A stretch of DNA of 64,000 nt from assembly GCA_963778895.1 (NCBI GenBank), contig CAVZVZ010000005.1, forward strand, positions 62,001-126,000. Direction: 5' to 3'. The notes beneath the pieces were generated by a model, which searched no databases, was not told the DNA's origin, and saw only the letters and a program-made list of their open reading frames with translations. The position numbers were made by a program, and so were the translations under genes. Source of the stretch: CAVZVZ01 sp963778895 (lineage in GTDB: Bacteria > Actinomycetota > Acidimicrobiia > Acidimicrobiales > Acidimicrobilacustridaceae). Numbering within the stretch: the stretch's first letter is position 1; each line of letters begins with the position of its first letter. This document shows positions 27,670 to 36,700 of this stretch, one piece after another.

Positions 27670-28446
27670 ATGCGAGTACTGACCGTCTACGCACACCCCA
27701 ACCCTCGATCGTTCTGCCATGGCGTGCTCGAGCGCTTCACGACCGGGCTGACCGACGCTGGCCACACAAGCGACGTTGTCGATCTGTATGACATCGACTT
27801 CGATCCCGTGCTCCGTCAGCGAGATCAGGCGAGCTACATCAGCCCGAACATTCCCGCCGACATCCTCGAGCTCATGGATCTGCGGACACAGGTGCTCGAT
27901 TCGTGTCGCGGGCCGTTGCAACGGTGGTTGGCGTCCCGGGCCATCAGCGGGAAGTCCCCAGCCGAGATCGCGGCGCTCATCCGTAGCCACGTTCCCAAAG
28001 ACGTGTTGGCTCAGCAAGCCAAGGTCACCAACGCCGATGCCCTCGCCTTCATCGCGCCCATCCATTTCTGCAACTTCCCCAGCATCCTCAAGGGATGGAT
28101 CGATCGGGTCTTCACGTTGGATTTCGCGTTCGGGCTCACGTCTGCCGGTTGGCGCGGCGACGTCAATGGACGCCTTCCCCTGCTGCACCACCAGCGGGCA
28201 TTGATCATGACGTCGACGATCTTCGACGAACGCAGCTACGACGACGGTGTGCGCGACGCCATCAGCAAGGTCATGGACGACTGCGCCTTCCGCTATCCCG
28301 GCATCGAACAGGTCGACCACGTCTACTTCTACGGCGCGACCACGGCCCCACCGGAAACCATCGAGCAGTACCTGCAGCGCGCGTACGAACTCGGCAAGAC
28401 CTTCGACACCACCACAACCATCACCTCGGCGACCGACCGGCACTGA
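27670..28446 (+). CDS. NAD(P)H dehydrogenase (quinone)/flavodoxin-like family protein
   Basis: A 258-residue flavoprotein of the NQO/MdaB family: TVYAHPNPRSFCHGVLERFT at the FMN/FAD-phosphate site, then IAPIHFCNFPSILKGWIDRV, the conserved flavin-binding stretch, and GRLPLLHHQRALIMTST. It likely reduces quinones or other electrophiles by two electrons, which would fit stress defence. The ATG at 27670 has GGAGG 7 bp upstream; an earlier in-frame start at 27652 lacks one. Confidence 0.85.
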   Translation: MRVLTVYAHPNPRSFCHGVLERFTTGLTDAGHTSDVVDLYDIDFDPVLRQRDQASYISPNIPADILELMDLRTQVLDSCRGPLQRWLASRAISGKSPAEIAALIRSHVPKDVLAQQAKVTNADALAFIAPIHFCNFPSILKGWIDRVFTLDFAFGLTSAGWRGDVNGRLPLLHHQRALIMTSTIFDERSYDDGVRDAISKVMDDCAFRYPGIEQVDHVYFYGATTAPPETIEQYLQRAYELGKTFDTTTTITSATDRH

Positions 28447-28557
28447 GCATCACCCCGCCGCGAGGTCAGGCCCCTTCGAGGATCGATGCCAGCCTTGCGA
28501 GATCCCTTCGTCTCGTCTTTCAAACCCCGTTTCTGACCAGGGATAGCACGGCGATTT

Positions 28558-28750
28558 CGTTGTCATTTCGACAACGGTTGTGGACCTTTGGGGACGGCTT
28601 TCAAACCCTCGCGAGGCCGTCGGGAAGCTGCCTCACCAGGGGTGGAGCAGCCCAGGACACCCTCAAGGGCCGACCACAAACGACGTCGATAGACCCCGCA
28701 GTGGCCGTCGCGCCGCATCGCCAGAGGAAAAGGGACGGCTTTCAAACCCT
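28558..28750 (+). repeat. Long-form leader of double-HTH copy C: hairpin, conserved 30 bp, 141-bp repeat period
   Basis: A hairpin CGTTGTCATTTCGACAACG (28558-28576) is followed by the conserved GTGGACCTTTGGGGACGG from 28580. The 19-bp motif GGGACGGCTTTCAAACCCT occurs at 28591-28609 and again at 28732-28750, so its period is 141 bp. The spacer ends in GAGGAAAAG before the second motif. A further CTTTCAAACCCC lies upstream at about 28518. Copies B and F have only one 19-bp motif at this place. Confidence 0.85.
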
Positions 28751-29074
28751 GTGCAACGACGCCTGTCGAGTGACGAAATCCAACGCCTCACCCACCTGTA
28801 CCGAGAGGGTGCCTCGGTCGACGAACTCGCCCGTCGGTACGAAGTCCACAAAACCACCGTCATCCGCCACCTCGACCGCCAAGCCGTCACGCGACGGCGA
28901 GTGGTCCCCAAGATGACCGATCACTCGGTCGGGCAGGCGGCCGCGAGCTACGCGGAAGGCGCCTCACTCGCCGCAGTGGCGGAACAGTTCGGGATTCACG
29001 AACGCACCCTCGCCCGCGAGTTCCGCCGCGCCGGGGTCCAAATCCGGCAACGCAACGGCTGGCCTCCGAGCTGA
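28751..29074 (+). CDS. Double helix-turn-helix protein, family copy C
   Basis: A 107-residue protein from GTG 28751: QRRLSSDEIQRLTHLYREGA, then SVDELARRYEVHKTTVIRHL (first HTH), RRRVVPKMTDHS and SLAAVAEQFGIHERTLAREF (second HTH), ending RQRNGWPPS. The frame is also open upstream through the 141-bp segment to GTG 28580, giving a 164-residue form. GAGGAAAAGGGA lies about 19 bp before the 28751 start. It has no recombinase catalytic domain. Confidence 0.7.
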   Translation: MQRRLSSDEIQRLTHLYREGASVDELARRYEVHKTTVIRHLDRQAVTRRRVVPKMTDHSVGQAAASYAEGASLAAVAEQFGIHERTLAREFRRAGVQIRQRNGWPPS

Positions 29075-29248
29075 TTGCACAGATCCCGCATCGAGAACCA
29101 CCCCCTCCCCAACGAGCCCGTCTCGGCACCGCAGAACATGTGTCACGAGATCGTGCAGCAGGCCCGACTTTGCGGTGGCCATGCTGGGCCACACACGCCA
29201 GGCCATACTGGGACACGCGAAAGACCTCGCGAGCTTTGGGAGCGATAT

Positions 29249-29515
29249 ATGCGCGTGTGGATCGATCAGGACCAATGCACGGGCTCAGGAATGTGTGCGG
29301 ACGCCGCGCCGGATGTGTTCTTCTTGGACGACGACCTCGCTTATGTGAAAGAGGACGGGGCGATCTTCGGCGAGACCAAGATGTTCAGCCCGCGGTATGC
29401 ACTTCCAGCGGGGATGTCAGGCCAAGCGCAGGTACCAGCTGGGCAAGAAGAGGCCGTACTTGAGGCATCCAAGGACTGCCCGGGCGAGTGCATTTTCATA
29501 CTCGTCGACGACTGA
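29249..29515 (+). CDS. Single-cluster ferredoxin
   Basis: An 88-residue ferredoxin beginning MRVWIDQDQCTGSGMCADAA and ending DCPGECIFILVDD. The spacing CX5C near the N-terminus and CPGEC near the end fits the small [3Fe-4S]/[4Fe-4S] ferredoxins that serve cytochromes P450 and other oxygenases in actinobacteria. No P450 is in the window; the dioxygenase and flavoprotein upstream are possible partners. GGGAG precedes the ATG at 29249. Confidence 0.85.
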   Translation: MRVWIDQDQCTGSGMCADAAPDVFFLDDDLAYVKEDGAIFGETKMFSPRYALPAGMSGQAQVPAGQEEAVLEASKDCPGECIFILVDD

Positions 29516-29549
29516 AGCCGTAAACGTAGAGCGAACGACTTGCCACGAG

Positions 29550-29621
29550 TGGGCGATATTCGACTCGAACCAACGACCTCTGCCGTGCGAAGCGTACCAA
29601 GCCGACTAATTGAACCGCCCC
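29550..29621 (-). pseudogene. tRNA-Val pseudogene, candidate attachment-site scar
   Basis: Plus-strand bases 29550-29592 match bases 466-508 of the intact tRNA-Val at 37466-37539 at 41 of 43 positions (3' acceptor strand, T-arm and 3' anticodon-stem side). The remaining 5' half is scrambled: the anticodon stem cannot pair and one T-stem pair is lost, though an acceptor-like end (AACCGCCCC) is still present. It is not a working tRNA. It may be the left repeat of an integrated element or a decayed duplicate. Confidence 0.7.
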
Positions 29622-29664
29622 GGGAAAGGTGCGGACTCGATCCTTTGAGAGGATCGGTCCCCAC

Positions 29665-29808
29665 CACGAGGCGCGGGTCGACGGACTCGTCCTGCAACTC
29701 AGCGATGATCCCGGGTGTCTTCTCGGGGAGATGGGTCACCGTGTGCAGCAGACCCACGACGATGCCTGCGGCCCCCGTGACCGCGACCCACCACCAGTGT
29801 CCGCCCAT
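29665..29808 (-). pseudogene. N-terminal fragment of a ClC-type chloride channel gene
   Basis: The frame reads GGHWWWVAVTGAAGIVVGLL, then THLPEKTPGIIAELQDESVD, which looks like the first loop and helix of actinobacterial ClC-like ion channel proteins. It then diverges before any selectivity-filter motif and runs into the tRNA pseudogene. It is a broken gene at the putative island edge. Confidence 0.5.
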
Positions 29809-29844
29809 CCAGCCCGACTGCGTTCTTGAATCCGCGATATGCGG

Positions 29845-30288
29845 CTAGTAGTGGCCGAGATGCTCGTTGTCCGGCCAGATGCCGTCGCCCGGCATGTCGA
29901 GTTGCTCGGTCATCGCCCGACGCCATTCGGGGGTCACGGTGGGTTCACCCCAGTAGTCGGTCACGCGCACGACCTCGCCATCGTTCAACTCCCCGATCGT
30001 GACGTTGCGGTAGAGGCGCCCATCTCCGTAGTTGCATGTCCATTCGACCACGATCACGTCGTCGAGCTGAAGCCGTCGACCGACCTCGAGCGTGAGCTCA
30101 GGGAAGTTGCCCTCGACATCCGCGATCAGCTGTCGCGAACGCACGATCTCGCCCATCTGCGGCCACTGCCGCACCACATCCTCGGCGAGGGGGACGCCGA
30201 GGATGTACGCGACTCGTGTCGCACCGTTCGAATCCTGCTGACGTGTGGCCACTGAATCACAGTCCTCTCGCGCAGCGCCCTGCCGCAT
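29845..30288 (-). CDS. SnoaL/NTF2-like protein
   Basis: A 147-residue frame whose C-terminal two thirds match the NTF2-like cone fold: DDVIVVEWTCNYGDGRLYRN, then ELNDGEVVRVTDYWGEPTVT and the tail PGDGIWPDNEHLGHY. The first helical segments usual for this fold (about 40 residues) look poor, so the gene may be 5'-truncated or frameshifted. Start at 30288 is the best available ATG. Enzyme activity is unknown. Confidence 0.65.
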   Translation of the reverse strand: MRQGAAREDCDSVATRQQDSNGATRVAYILGVPLAEDVVRQWPQMGEIVRSRQLIADVEGNFPELTLEVGRRLQLDDVIVVEWTCNYGDGRLYRNVTIGELNDGEVVRVTDYWGEPTVTPEWRRAMTEQLDMPGDGIWPDNEHLGHY

Positions 30289-30337
30289 CTCTACGTTAGT
30301 ATCGAGAGGGCCCGAAACGTTACGGAAGTTGTGAGAC

Positions 30338-30538
30338 GTGCGCCTCGCGCACCTTGCGATGTCGCGTTCAACGGGCCACGACGTGAACCGGACGACGATC
30401 ATCCGCCACCTCGATCGGGCTGGCGTCGCTCGACGGCGGGTGATGAGGAAGATGACCAATCGGTCGGTTGCCCGAGCCGCGGACCGCTATAGGGAGGGCG
30501 CGTCGCTCGCCGCGGTGGCAAGCGAGTTGACCGCCTAA
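30338..30538 (+). pseudogene. Double-HTH family copy D, truncated
   Basis: Sixty-six residues containing VNRTTIIRHLDRAGVARRRV and MRKMTNRSVARAADRYREGA, then SLAAVASELTA and a stop. The second HTH is cut after its first helix and the N-terminus is not the VQRRLS type. No leader element precedes it. It is a decayed copy that overlaps the start region of the convergent NTF2-like gene's upstream DNA. Confidence 0.6.
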
Positions 30539-30693
30539 CAACCGGTCCCCGACCACCGCCCATCCTCGAAAGTCGGCCACCATGCCTCGAGCGCCATCGC
30601 CTCGGCCATCGAATCGGCCCCGATTCTCGGGTGGGCGCCGGGCGACTCGCTGCTCAGCTAGAGCTGAGCAGCGCGGCAGACCACCATCACCGC

Positions 30694-30810
30694 GGGTTTG
30701 AAAGAGCGACTGAACGTGCCGGAGCGACCGGACATGCGAAGTGGCCTCTCATCTGGGCAAACGTTGTATTTCTGACAACGAGTGGACCTTTGGGGACGGC
30801 TTTCAAACCC
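30694..30810. repeat. 117-bp module bounded by 11-bp inverted repeats (copy E)
   Basis: GGGTTTGAAAG at 30694-30704 and its complement CTTTCAAACCC at 30800-30810 enclose CGACTGAACGTGCC, the hairpin CGTTGTATTTCTGACAACG (30762-30780) and GTGGACCTTTGGGGACGG. The module at 33250-33365 has the same order and the same 106-bp spacing between arms, with high identity outside a variable patch of about 20 bp. Confidence 0.85.
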
Positions 30811-31300
30811 TCCCGAAGTCATGGAAACCCTCGCTGAACAGGGGTCGCAGCCGCCGCGCCGGTCGTGGAACACCGCCGATGATGCGCGAAATCATGCTTC
30901 CAAGCGCTCCTCGAGGACCTCTCGAGAGGAAAAGGGACGGCTTTCAAACCCTGTCCAACGCCGTCTGTCTCCGAGTGAGATCGACGAGATCGTGCACCTC
31001 CATCGCGACCACGAATCGATCGACTCATTGGCTGAGCGATTCGGCGTCCATCGCACCACCATCCTCCGACACCTCGACCATCGAGGCGTGCCGCGCCCAG
31101 CCCATACCCGAAAGATGACCCACCGCACCGTCCTACAGGCGGCAACCCGATACCGCACGGGTGAGTCGCTGAACACCGTCGCCGCGGGCTTCGGCGTCGA
31201 CGCAAGAACACTCGCCCGCGAATTCAATCGGGCTGGCATCCCGATCCGACCACGACGCGGCTGGCCACCCCGCCACCACAACCAAACGAGGACCCAATGA
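30782..31300 (+). CDS. Double helix-turn-helix protein, family copy E (long form)
   Basis: The frame starts at GTG 30782 (MDLWGRLSNP) and runs through the 141-bp spacer to GRLSNPVQRRLSPSEIDEIV. The two HTH units are SIDSLAERFGVHRTTILRHL and SLNTVAAGFGVDARTLAREF, with tail IPIRPRRGWPP. The codon that is a GTG start in copies B, C and F is GTC here (30953), so this copy would need an upstream start, most simply 30782 (172 residues). That is the only hint that the spacer may be translated. Confidence 0.65.
   Translation: MDLWGRLSNPPEVMETLAEQGSQPPRRSWNTADDARNHASKRSSRTSREEKGRLSNPVQRRLSPSEIDEIVHLHRDHESIDSLAERFGVHRTTILRHLDHRGVPRPAHTRKMTHRTVLQAATRYRTGESLNTVAAGFGVDARTLAREFNRAGIPIRPRRGWPPRHHNQTRTQ
30793..30952 (+). 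repeat. 19-bp direct repeats, 141-bp period (long form, copy E)
   Basis: GGGACGGCTTTCAAACCCT occurs at 30793-30811 and 30934-30952. The period is exactly 141 bp, as in copy C. The spacer starts CCCGAAG, contains CAGGGGT and ends GAGGAAAAG, like copy C at the ends, but is diverged in the middle. Confidence 0.85.
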
Positions 31301-31461
31301 CCGATCGAACTTCGGCTACGACACGCCTCAGTCGCATCCACACCAAGCCCCGTTCAATGCAACCGACACTCGGCCTGGTGCTCGAACCCGCTGAACAACT
31401 GGCACTCAGCTCCTGCGGATCCCGCTCAGTGCCCTGACATGACGAGTCCGCTCAAAGAAGG

Positions 31462-31872
31462 GACTGTCCGATCAACGGTGTAACTGGTTCTGGCGGTTGT
31501 CATTGGTCGTTGGTGAGGATTCGGCCTTCGAAGGTGATGGCGAAGGCGTTGGGTGCGGGTTTCCATCGGTTCATCCATCTCGCGGCGCCTTCGCCGGCGG
31601 GGTCGAGCGACCTCACGACAAGGTAGAGGCATTTCATGGCGGCTTGCTCGTTGGGGAAGTGGCCGCGGGTGCAGGTGGCGCCGGAATCGGGCGTGGATCG
31701 ACTCGATGGCGTTTGTGCTGTAGATCCCCCGGCGAACCTCGGGCGGGTAGTCGAGGAAGGGCACGAACTCGGTCCAGGCGTTGTCCCACAGGGTTCGGAT
31801 AGCCGGATAACGATGACACCACTTCTCGCGCGCGACATGTCCGCGTCGTAGACCTCTTTGAGATGCGCCGAG
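31462..31872 (-). pseudogene. IS256-family transposase remnant with one IS end
   Basis: Reading leftward from about 31872: AHLKEVYDADM, WDNAWTEFVPFLDYPPEVRR, IYSTNAIESIHARFRR, then in another frame GHFPNEQAAMKCLYLVVRSL and RWKPAPNAFAITFEGRI. This is the C-terminal third of an IS256 (mutator-type) transposase, with a frameshift near 31680 and an internal deletion. GGGACTGTCCGATC at 31462 with GGTGTAACTGG resembles an IS256 terminal inverted repeat, marking the element's end. The N-terminal part and other end are lost. Confidence 0.75.
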
Positions 31873-31937
31873 ATCTCCCCCGTGGTCAGAACTGTCGCCC
31901 AGGGGCGGTGCCGCTGCGGCGGTGCTAGGAACGGGTC

Positions 31938-33077
31938 GTGCGCGTCCTGTTGTCGGCGAAGTCAGGTTCGAGTGGTCACCTGTTGCCGTTGGTGCCCCTC
32001 ACGCTGGCGTTGCGCGACGCGGGACACGACGTCGCGGTCGCGTCGGCTGACCGGCAAGACGAGGTCGCGTCGCTTGATGTTCGCTTCTACGACGTCGGCC
32101 TGCCCCTGGCGGAGGTGCTCGAACGTCGGAAGGTCGTCTTTCCCGACTGGCCCTGGGGGCCGGATCTCGATCACGTCTACAGCCTCGTCTTCACGCATCT
32201 CCAGGCCCCGGACGCCGCGCGGGGTCTGCTCGTGGCGATCGACGAGTTCCAGCCGGACCTCGTTGTGCACGAGTTCTGTGAGTTCGGTGCCCCCATCGCG
32301 GCAGCGCAGCGGCGCGTACCGCTCGTCACGCACGGGCTCGGGCTTCCAATGCCCGAGACCCTCATGGCGGAAGCTGGCCGACAGATCGCGCCGTTGTGGG
32401 AGTCGTACGGCCTGCCCGTGCCTCGCTACGGTGGCATGCTCGAAGGGCTTTACATCAACCCCTGCCCGCCCTCGCTCGACCCGGGCGACGGCCCGTCGTG
32501 CGACCGCCTGGGGATCGCGCTGACCACACCGCGGAGCCCGACCCGTCCACGATCCCGTCCGTTCGTGTACGTGACGCTGGGGACGGCACCCGTCTTCAAC
32601 CGTGCCGGTGGTCTCTGGCAGACGGTCCTGAACGCGGTCGGCGACCTCGACGTCGACGTGCTCGCCACCGTCGGACGGGCCACCGATCCATCAGCACTCG
32701 GCACGCTCCCACCGAACGTCACCGTTGAGCAATGGCGAGCGCAGGACGAGGTGCTGCCGAGCTGCTCCCTCGTCATATGCCACGGCGGCGCAGGAACGAT
32801 GCTCGGTGCACTCGCACACGGCGTGCCGGTGCTCGTGCTCCCCCACGGTGCCGACCAGTTTCGTAACGCGAGCTCTCTCGAACACGCTCACGCGGGTGCG
32901 ACGAGCGATCCCACCGACGCGACTGCGGTCCGTGAGAGCATCGTCTCGCTCCTCGCCGACCCCACGTATGCCGAAAGTGCTCGCGGAGTCGCGTCCGAGA
33001 TCGCTTCGATGCCCACTCCAATGGAAGTCGTCACCAAGTTGGAGATGGTCGCCTCCCGGCCGCCGGCCCGAGGCTGA
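31938..33077 (+). CDS. GT1/MGT-type glycosyltransferase
   Basis: A 379-residue GT-B glycosyltransferase of the macrolide/UGT type. The N-domain begins VLLSAKSGSSGHLLPLVPLT. The C-domain shows YVTLGTAPVFN, then the nucleotide-sugar motif CSLVICHGGAGTMLGALAHG and PHGADQFRNA. It would attach a sugar to a small lipophilic acceptor; the substrate is unknown. GTG start. It is the one clearly intact enzyme gene between the two tRNA-Val sequences and may be cargo. Confidence 0.85.
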   Translation: MRVLLSAKSGSSGHLLPLVPLTLALRDAGHDVAVASADRQDEVASLDVRFYDVGLPLAEVLERRKVVFPDWPWGPDLDHVYSLVFTHLQAPDAARGLLVAIDEFQPDLVVHEFCEFGAPIAAAQRRVPLVTHGLGLPMPETLMAEAGRQIAPLWESYGLPVPRYGGMLEGLYINPCPPSLDPGDGPSCDRLGIALTTPRSPTRPRSRPFVYVTLGTAPVFNRAGGLWQTVLNAVGDLDVDVLATVGRATDPSALGTLPPNVTVEQWRAQDEVLPSCSLVICHGGAGTMLGALAHGVPVLVLPHGADQFRNASSLEHAHAGATSDPTDATAVRESIVSLLADPTYAESARGVASEIASMPTPMEVVTKLEMVASRPPARG

Positions 33078-33249
33078 GTTGCTCCGCGGAGTTCCCCGTT
33101 ACTCGGGACTGCCGCGTGATCTGGTGACATCGGACCTGTCGTGCCGAGTGGTCCAGTTCCCGGCGGACCGCCCAAGACCTCGGCCGATGGCTCGTGCCCG
33201 CGATCCGCACAATCCAGCGGGCCCCCGGGACGTCCCCGGTTCCACCTTC

Positions 33250-33365
33250 GGGTTTGAAAGAACGACTGAACGTGCCTGAGCGATCGGACACGCGACACGC
33301 GCCCTGACCAGCCCAAGCGTTGTATTTCTGACAACGGGTGGACCTTTGGGGACGGCTTTCAAACC
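33250..33365. repeat. Inverted-repeat module (copy F)
   Basis: GGGTTTGAAAG at 33250-33260 and CTTTCAAACC at 33356-33365 enclose CGACTGAACGTGCC, the hairpin CGTTGTATTTCTGACAACG (33318-33336) and GTGGACCTTTGGGGACGG. It is closely similar to 30694-30810. One C of the usual CCC is missing at the right end, directly before the HTH start. Confidence 0.85.
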
Positions 33366-33366
33366 T

Positions 33367-33686
33367 GTGCAACGCCGGCTATCCCGAGCCGAGGTCGACC
33401 GCCTGCTCCACCGCTACCGAGAGGGCGCGTCAATCGCCGAGCTCGCCCGCGGTACGAGGTGCACCGAACGACGGTCATCCACCACCTCGACCAGGCCGGC
33501 GTCGCGCGACGGCGTGTGGTCCGCAAGATGACCGACGAGTCTGTTGCCCTGGCGGCTGCTCGGTACGAGGAAGGCGCGTCACTCGCGGTCGTGGCCAACG
33601 AGTTCGGAGTACATCAGCGGACCCTGGCAAGGGAGCTCCGCCAAGCGGGAGCATCGATTCGACTCCGCCGAGGTTGGCGCGGTTGA
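33367..33686 (+). CDS. Double helix-turn-helix protein, family copy F (short form, frameshifted)
   Basis: From GTG 33367: QRRLSRAEVDRLLHRYREGA, SIAELAR, then a frame change. With one C added near 33451 it continues RRYEVHRTTVIHHLDQAGVA, RRRVVRKMTDES and SLAVVANEFGVHQRTLAREL, with tail SIRLRRGWRG. The missing C in the leader breaks the upstream frame but not one that starts at GTG 33367, which favours that start. Restored length is about 106 residues. Confidence 0.65.
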
Positions 33687-33776
33687 CGATCACCGGCATG
33701 AGACCCCACCCGCGCCAACAACAGCAGGTCAGCACGAGAGCCGCCGATCCTCACAGTCCACAGAGAGGCGCTGTGA

Positions 33777-36700
33777 TCAGAAGCGAGTGGCTATGAGTTC
33801 GCGGGCGCGGCGTTCGACTACCGGCAACCCAATGGTTTCGGCAGCAGAAATGACGTTGGCGAGCAAGTGGCGAGCTCTGTCGTGATCCTCGGGTGCGTCG
33901 CGCACAACGAGCATCGCAGCCCAGTCGAGACGGGTCCGAGCGAGGCACGTAATGGCGCCGGCCTTCACCTCGGCTCTCACGGCCTCGGCGAAGAGCTCGT
34001 CGGCTTCGTCGAACCGGCCGAGCGTCCCGGCCACAGCACCCGCGAAATGAGCGACCGATCCGAGCGACGTCACGAACAGCGCAAACTGGTCGTGGAACGG
34101 TCGAGAGTCGATCGAGGAGAACCGCCGCCGTGGCCCGATCACCGAGCCACGCGCTGATCTCCGCGCAGAAGCACATCGCCTGCAGCCACAGAACGTCGTA
34201 CGGGATGACTGCGAAGTCGTCGGTCGCGAGCTCGTGCAAGACGTCGAGCGCCTCATCACGTTGGTCGAGCTCTGCATGGATCAGGCACAGGCGCGGTTCG
34301 GAATGCAACGACGCTCGGATTCTCGGCCGCCGCCTGAGTCACCAAGTCGAGCAGCTCGTCAAGGCGGCCCTGGTCACGTCGAATCGCGATGAGCTGACCC
34401 GCGTAGAACGCGAACGCAGATCGATGGCCGGTCTCCGAGAACACCCGGAACGCTTCGTCGGCGTAGGTCTCGGCGTCGGCGATCCGACCCTCGTGGAGTG
34501 CCCGAAAACCCCGGACCAGGTATGGCGCACGCCGGAATGAGCCGATGCCGTATTCGTCGCCGATCGCACCCTGGCGTTCGCTGCCCTCGAACGCCGCATT
34601 GATATCGCCACCCTCGGCTCGGGCAAATCCGTAGTCCCCCACGGCCCAACCCAGTGCGACCGGATCGTCGATCGCTTCGGAGAGTGCGACGTTCTCCGCA
34701 GTGTTCGCCAGCCGTTGCGCGTGAGTGTGGGGCACACGGGTGGTGTCAAAATGCTGGTGGAGCACGAACGCGAGGGTCGGCGCATCACCCGCCTCTCTCG
34801 CCATGGCGAGCGCTTGATCAGCGATCGCGAGCGCGTCGTGGGCCGGTTTCACTGCCAAAGCTGGTCGCGCCGACCTCGGCGGCGAGGAGGGCGAGCAGCC
34901 GGGCCCGATTCGCGACCTGGTCTCCGGCAATCGCTGCGAGTGCGGCTTCGACGAGCTCGATCCGTTCGGTGTCGATTCCTGAACTGTCGGCGATGCCCCG
35001 GCCGTTAGCGAGCGTGGCGACGACGAGTCGATCCACGCTCCCTGCCGCCAATGCCAATCGTGCGGCCGCGATCAGCGTTTCACGGTGCTCTGGATCTCCA
35101 GCCAATCGTTGCGCCTCACCCAGACAAATCAAGGCATCGCACTGCAGGTCCTGGTCGTTGATCCCTTCGAGCAGCTCGACCGCGACGAATGCCAGCCGTT
35201 TCGCGTCGTCGATGGCCAGGGCGCTCCGAGCCTGTTGCGCGGCCAGCAAGGTGTAGCGCGCTGCTCGTTCGCTTTCGCCCGCGGCTACGGCCATCCCGAA
35301 GTGATATGCGAGCGCCGATACGTCTTCTGACTGCAGCGACTCGACTGCGAGCCCGACTCGGCGATGCAGCCGCACCCGTGCGGTCAGGCTCAGCTCGTCG
35401 TAGAGCGTGGAGCGCACCAGCGCGTGCGCGAACCGGTAATCACCGACACCCACCTCGATGAGAAGCCGCGCGGCGATCGCCTCGTCGAGGGCCGCGACGA
35501 GCGCGTCCTCGTCTCTGTCACTCAAGGAGCTGAGCACCACGAGCGAGAAGTCGCTTCCGATGACCGCGGCGAGCGCCAGCGCTTCGTTCGCGGGTGGCGA
35601 GAGCCGCACGAGGCGGCGTCCAATCACCTCTCGCACACCCTCCGGGATGCCGAGCATGGTCATTGGCCCGTCGGCGACCCAGTGATCGGCGCGCTTGGTG
35701 ATCGCGCCGGTCTCCTGGAGATGGCGGAACACCTCGCGGGTGAAGAACGGGTTGCCCTCGGTTTCCGCGTACACCGCGCTCGTCAGCCTGCTGTGCGACG
35801 GTTGGTCCAAGAGGACAGAAAGGTCGTCTTCGTCGAGTCCGGTCAACGACAGCCGGTCGACCCCAGCCACAGTACGCAGCTCGGCGAGCATCTCCGCCAA
35901 CGGCGCGGTACGTCCGAGCTCGGTATCGCGGTAGGTGGCGATCACGAACAGTCGGGATGTGGTCGCGCCTCGAAGAACGTGCCGCAACAGCTGGAGCGTC
36001 GGCTTGGCGGCAACATGTAGATCATCGAGGATGAGAACCACCGGTCGAGGCGCCGTGGCCGCGCGCAGCCAGCCGCTCACCGCGTCGAAGAGGCGGTACC
36101 GCTCCGCCTCGGGATCCGACTGCAGCGGCGGCCCGAGCTCCGGGACGATCGACGCGAGCGCCGGATACAGCCGGACGAGGTCGCCACCGTGCGGTCCGAG
36201 CTGCGCACCGAGCGCCCCCGCGTCCGTGCACTCCGCGAAGTACTGCAGCGCGCCGACGAACGGCTGAAACGAGAAGCCCATGTCTTCGTCGCACCGGCCG
36301 TAGAGCACAGTGGCACCATCGGCGTACCCGAGCTGAGCGAGCTCGGCCGCGAGACGTGTCTTGCCGATCCCCGGCTCGCCCGCGAGGAGCGTGAGGCGAC
36401 ACTCGCCGGCCTGGACCGCGGACCAGTGCTCAACCAGTACGCGGAGCTCGGCCTCGCGCCCGGCGAACGGAAACTCACGGTCCGTCTGCAACGCCGGCGG
36501 TACAGGAATGCGAGCGTCGGCCGCTTCGTCGATCGGTGGAGACCAGGTGACCTCGTAGGTCGCCACGGGCTCCGACAAGCCCTTGAGTTCAAGCGCACCC
36601 AGGGCAGTCAAGGTGTGTCCGTGCCGAGACCGCGCCAAGACCCGGACGACGTCGGCCGCGAGGATCTGACCACCGTCCGCCACCGCACACAACCTCGAGG

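Noticed and set aside
29550..29621. A second working tRNA gene
   Set aside because: The 5' half of the anticodon stem does not pair and a T-stem pair is broken, unlike the intact copy at 37466.
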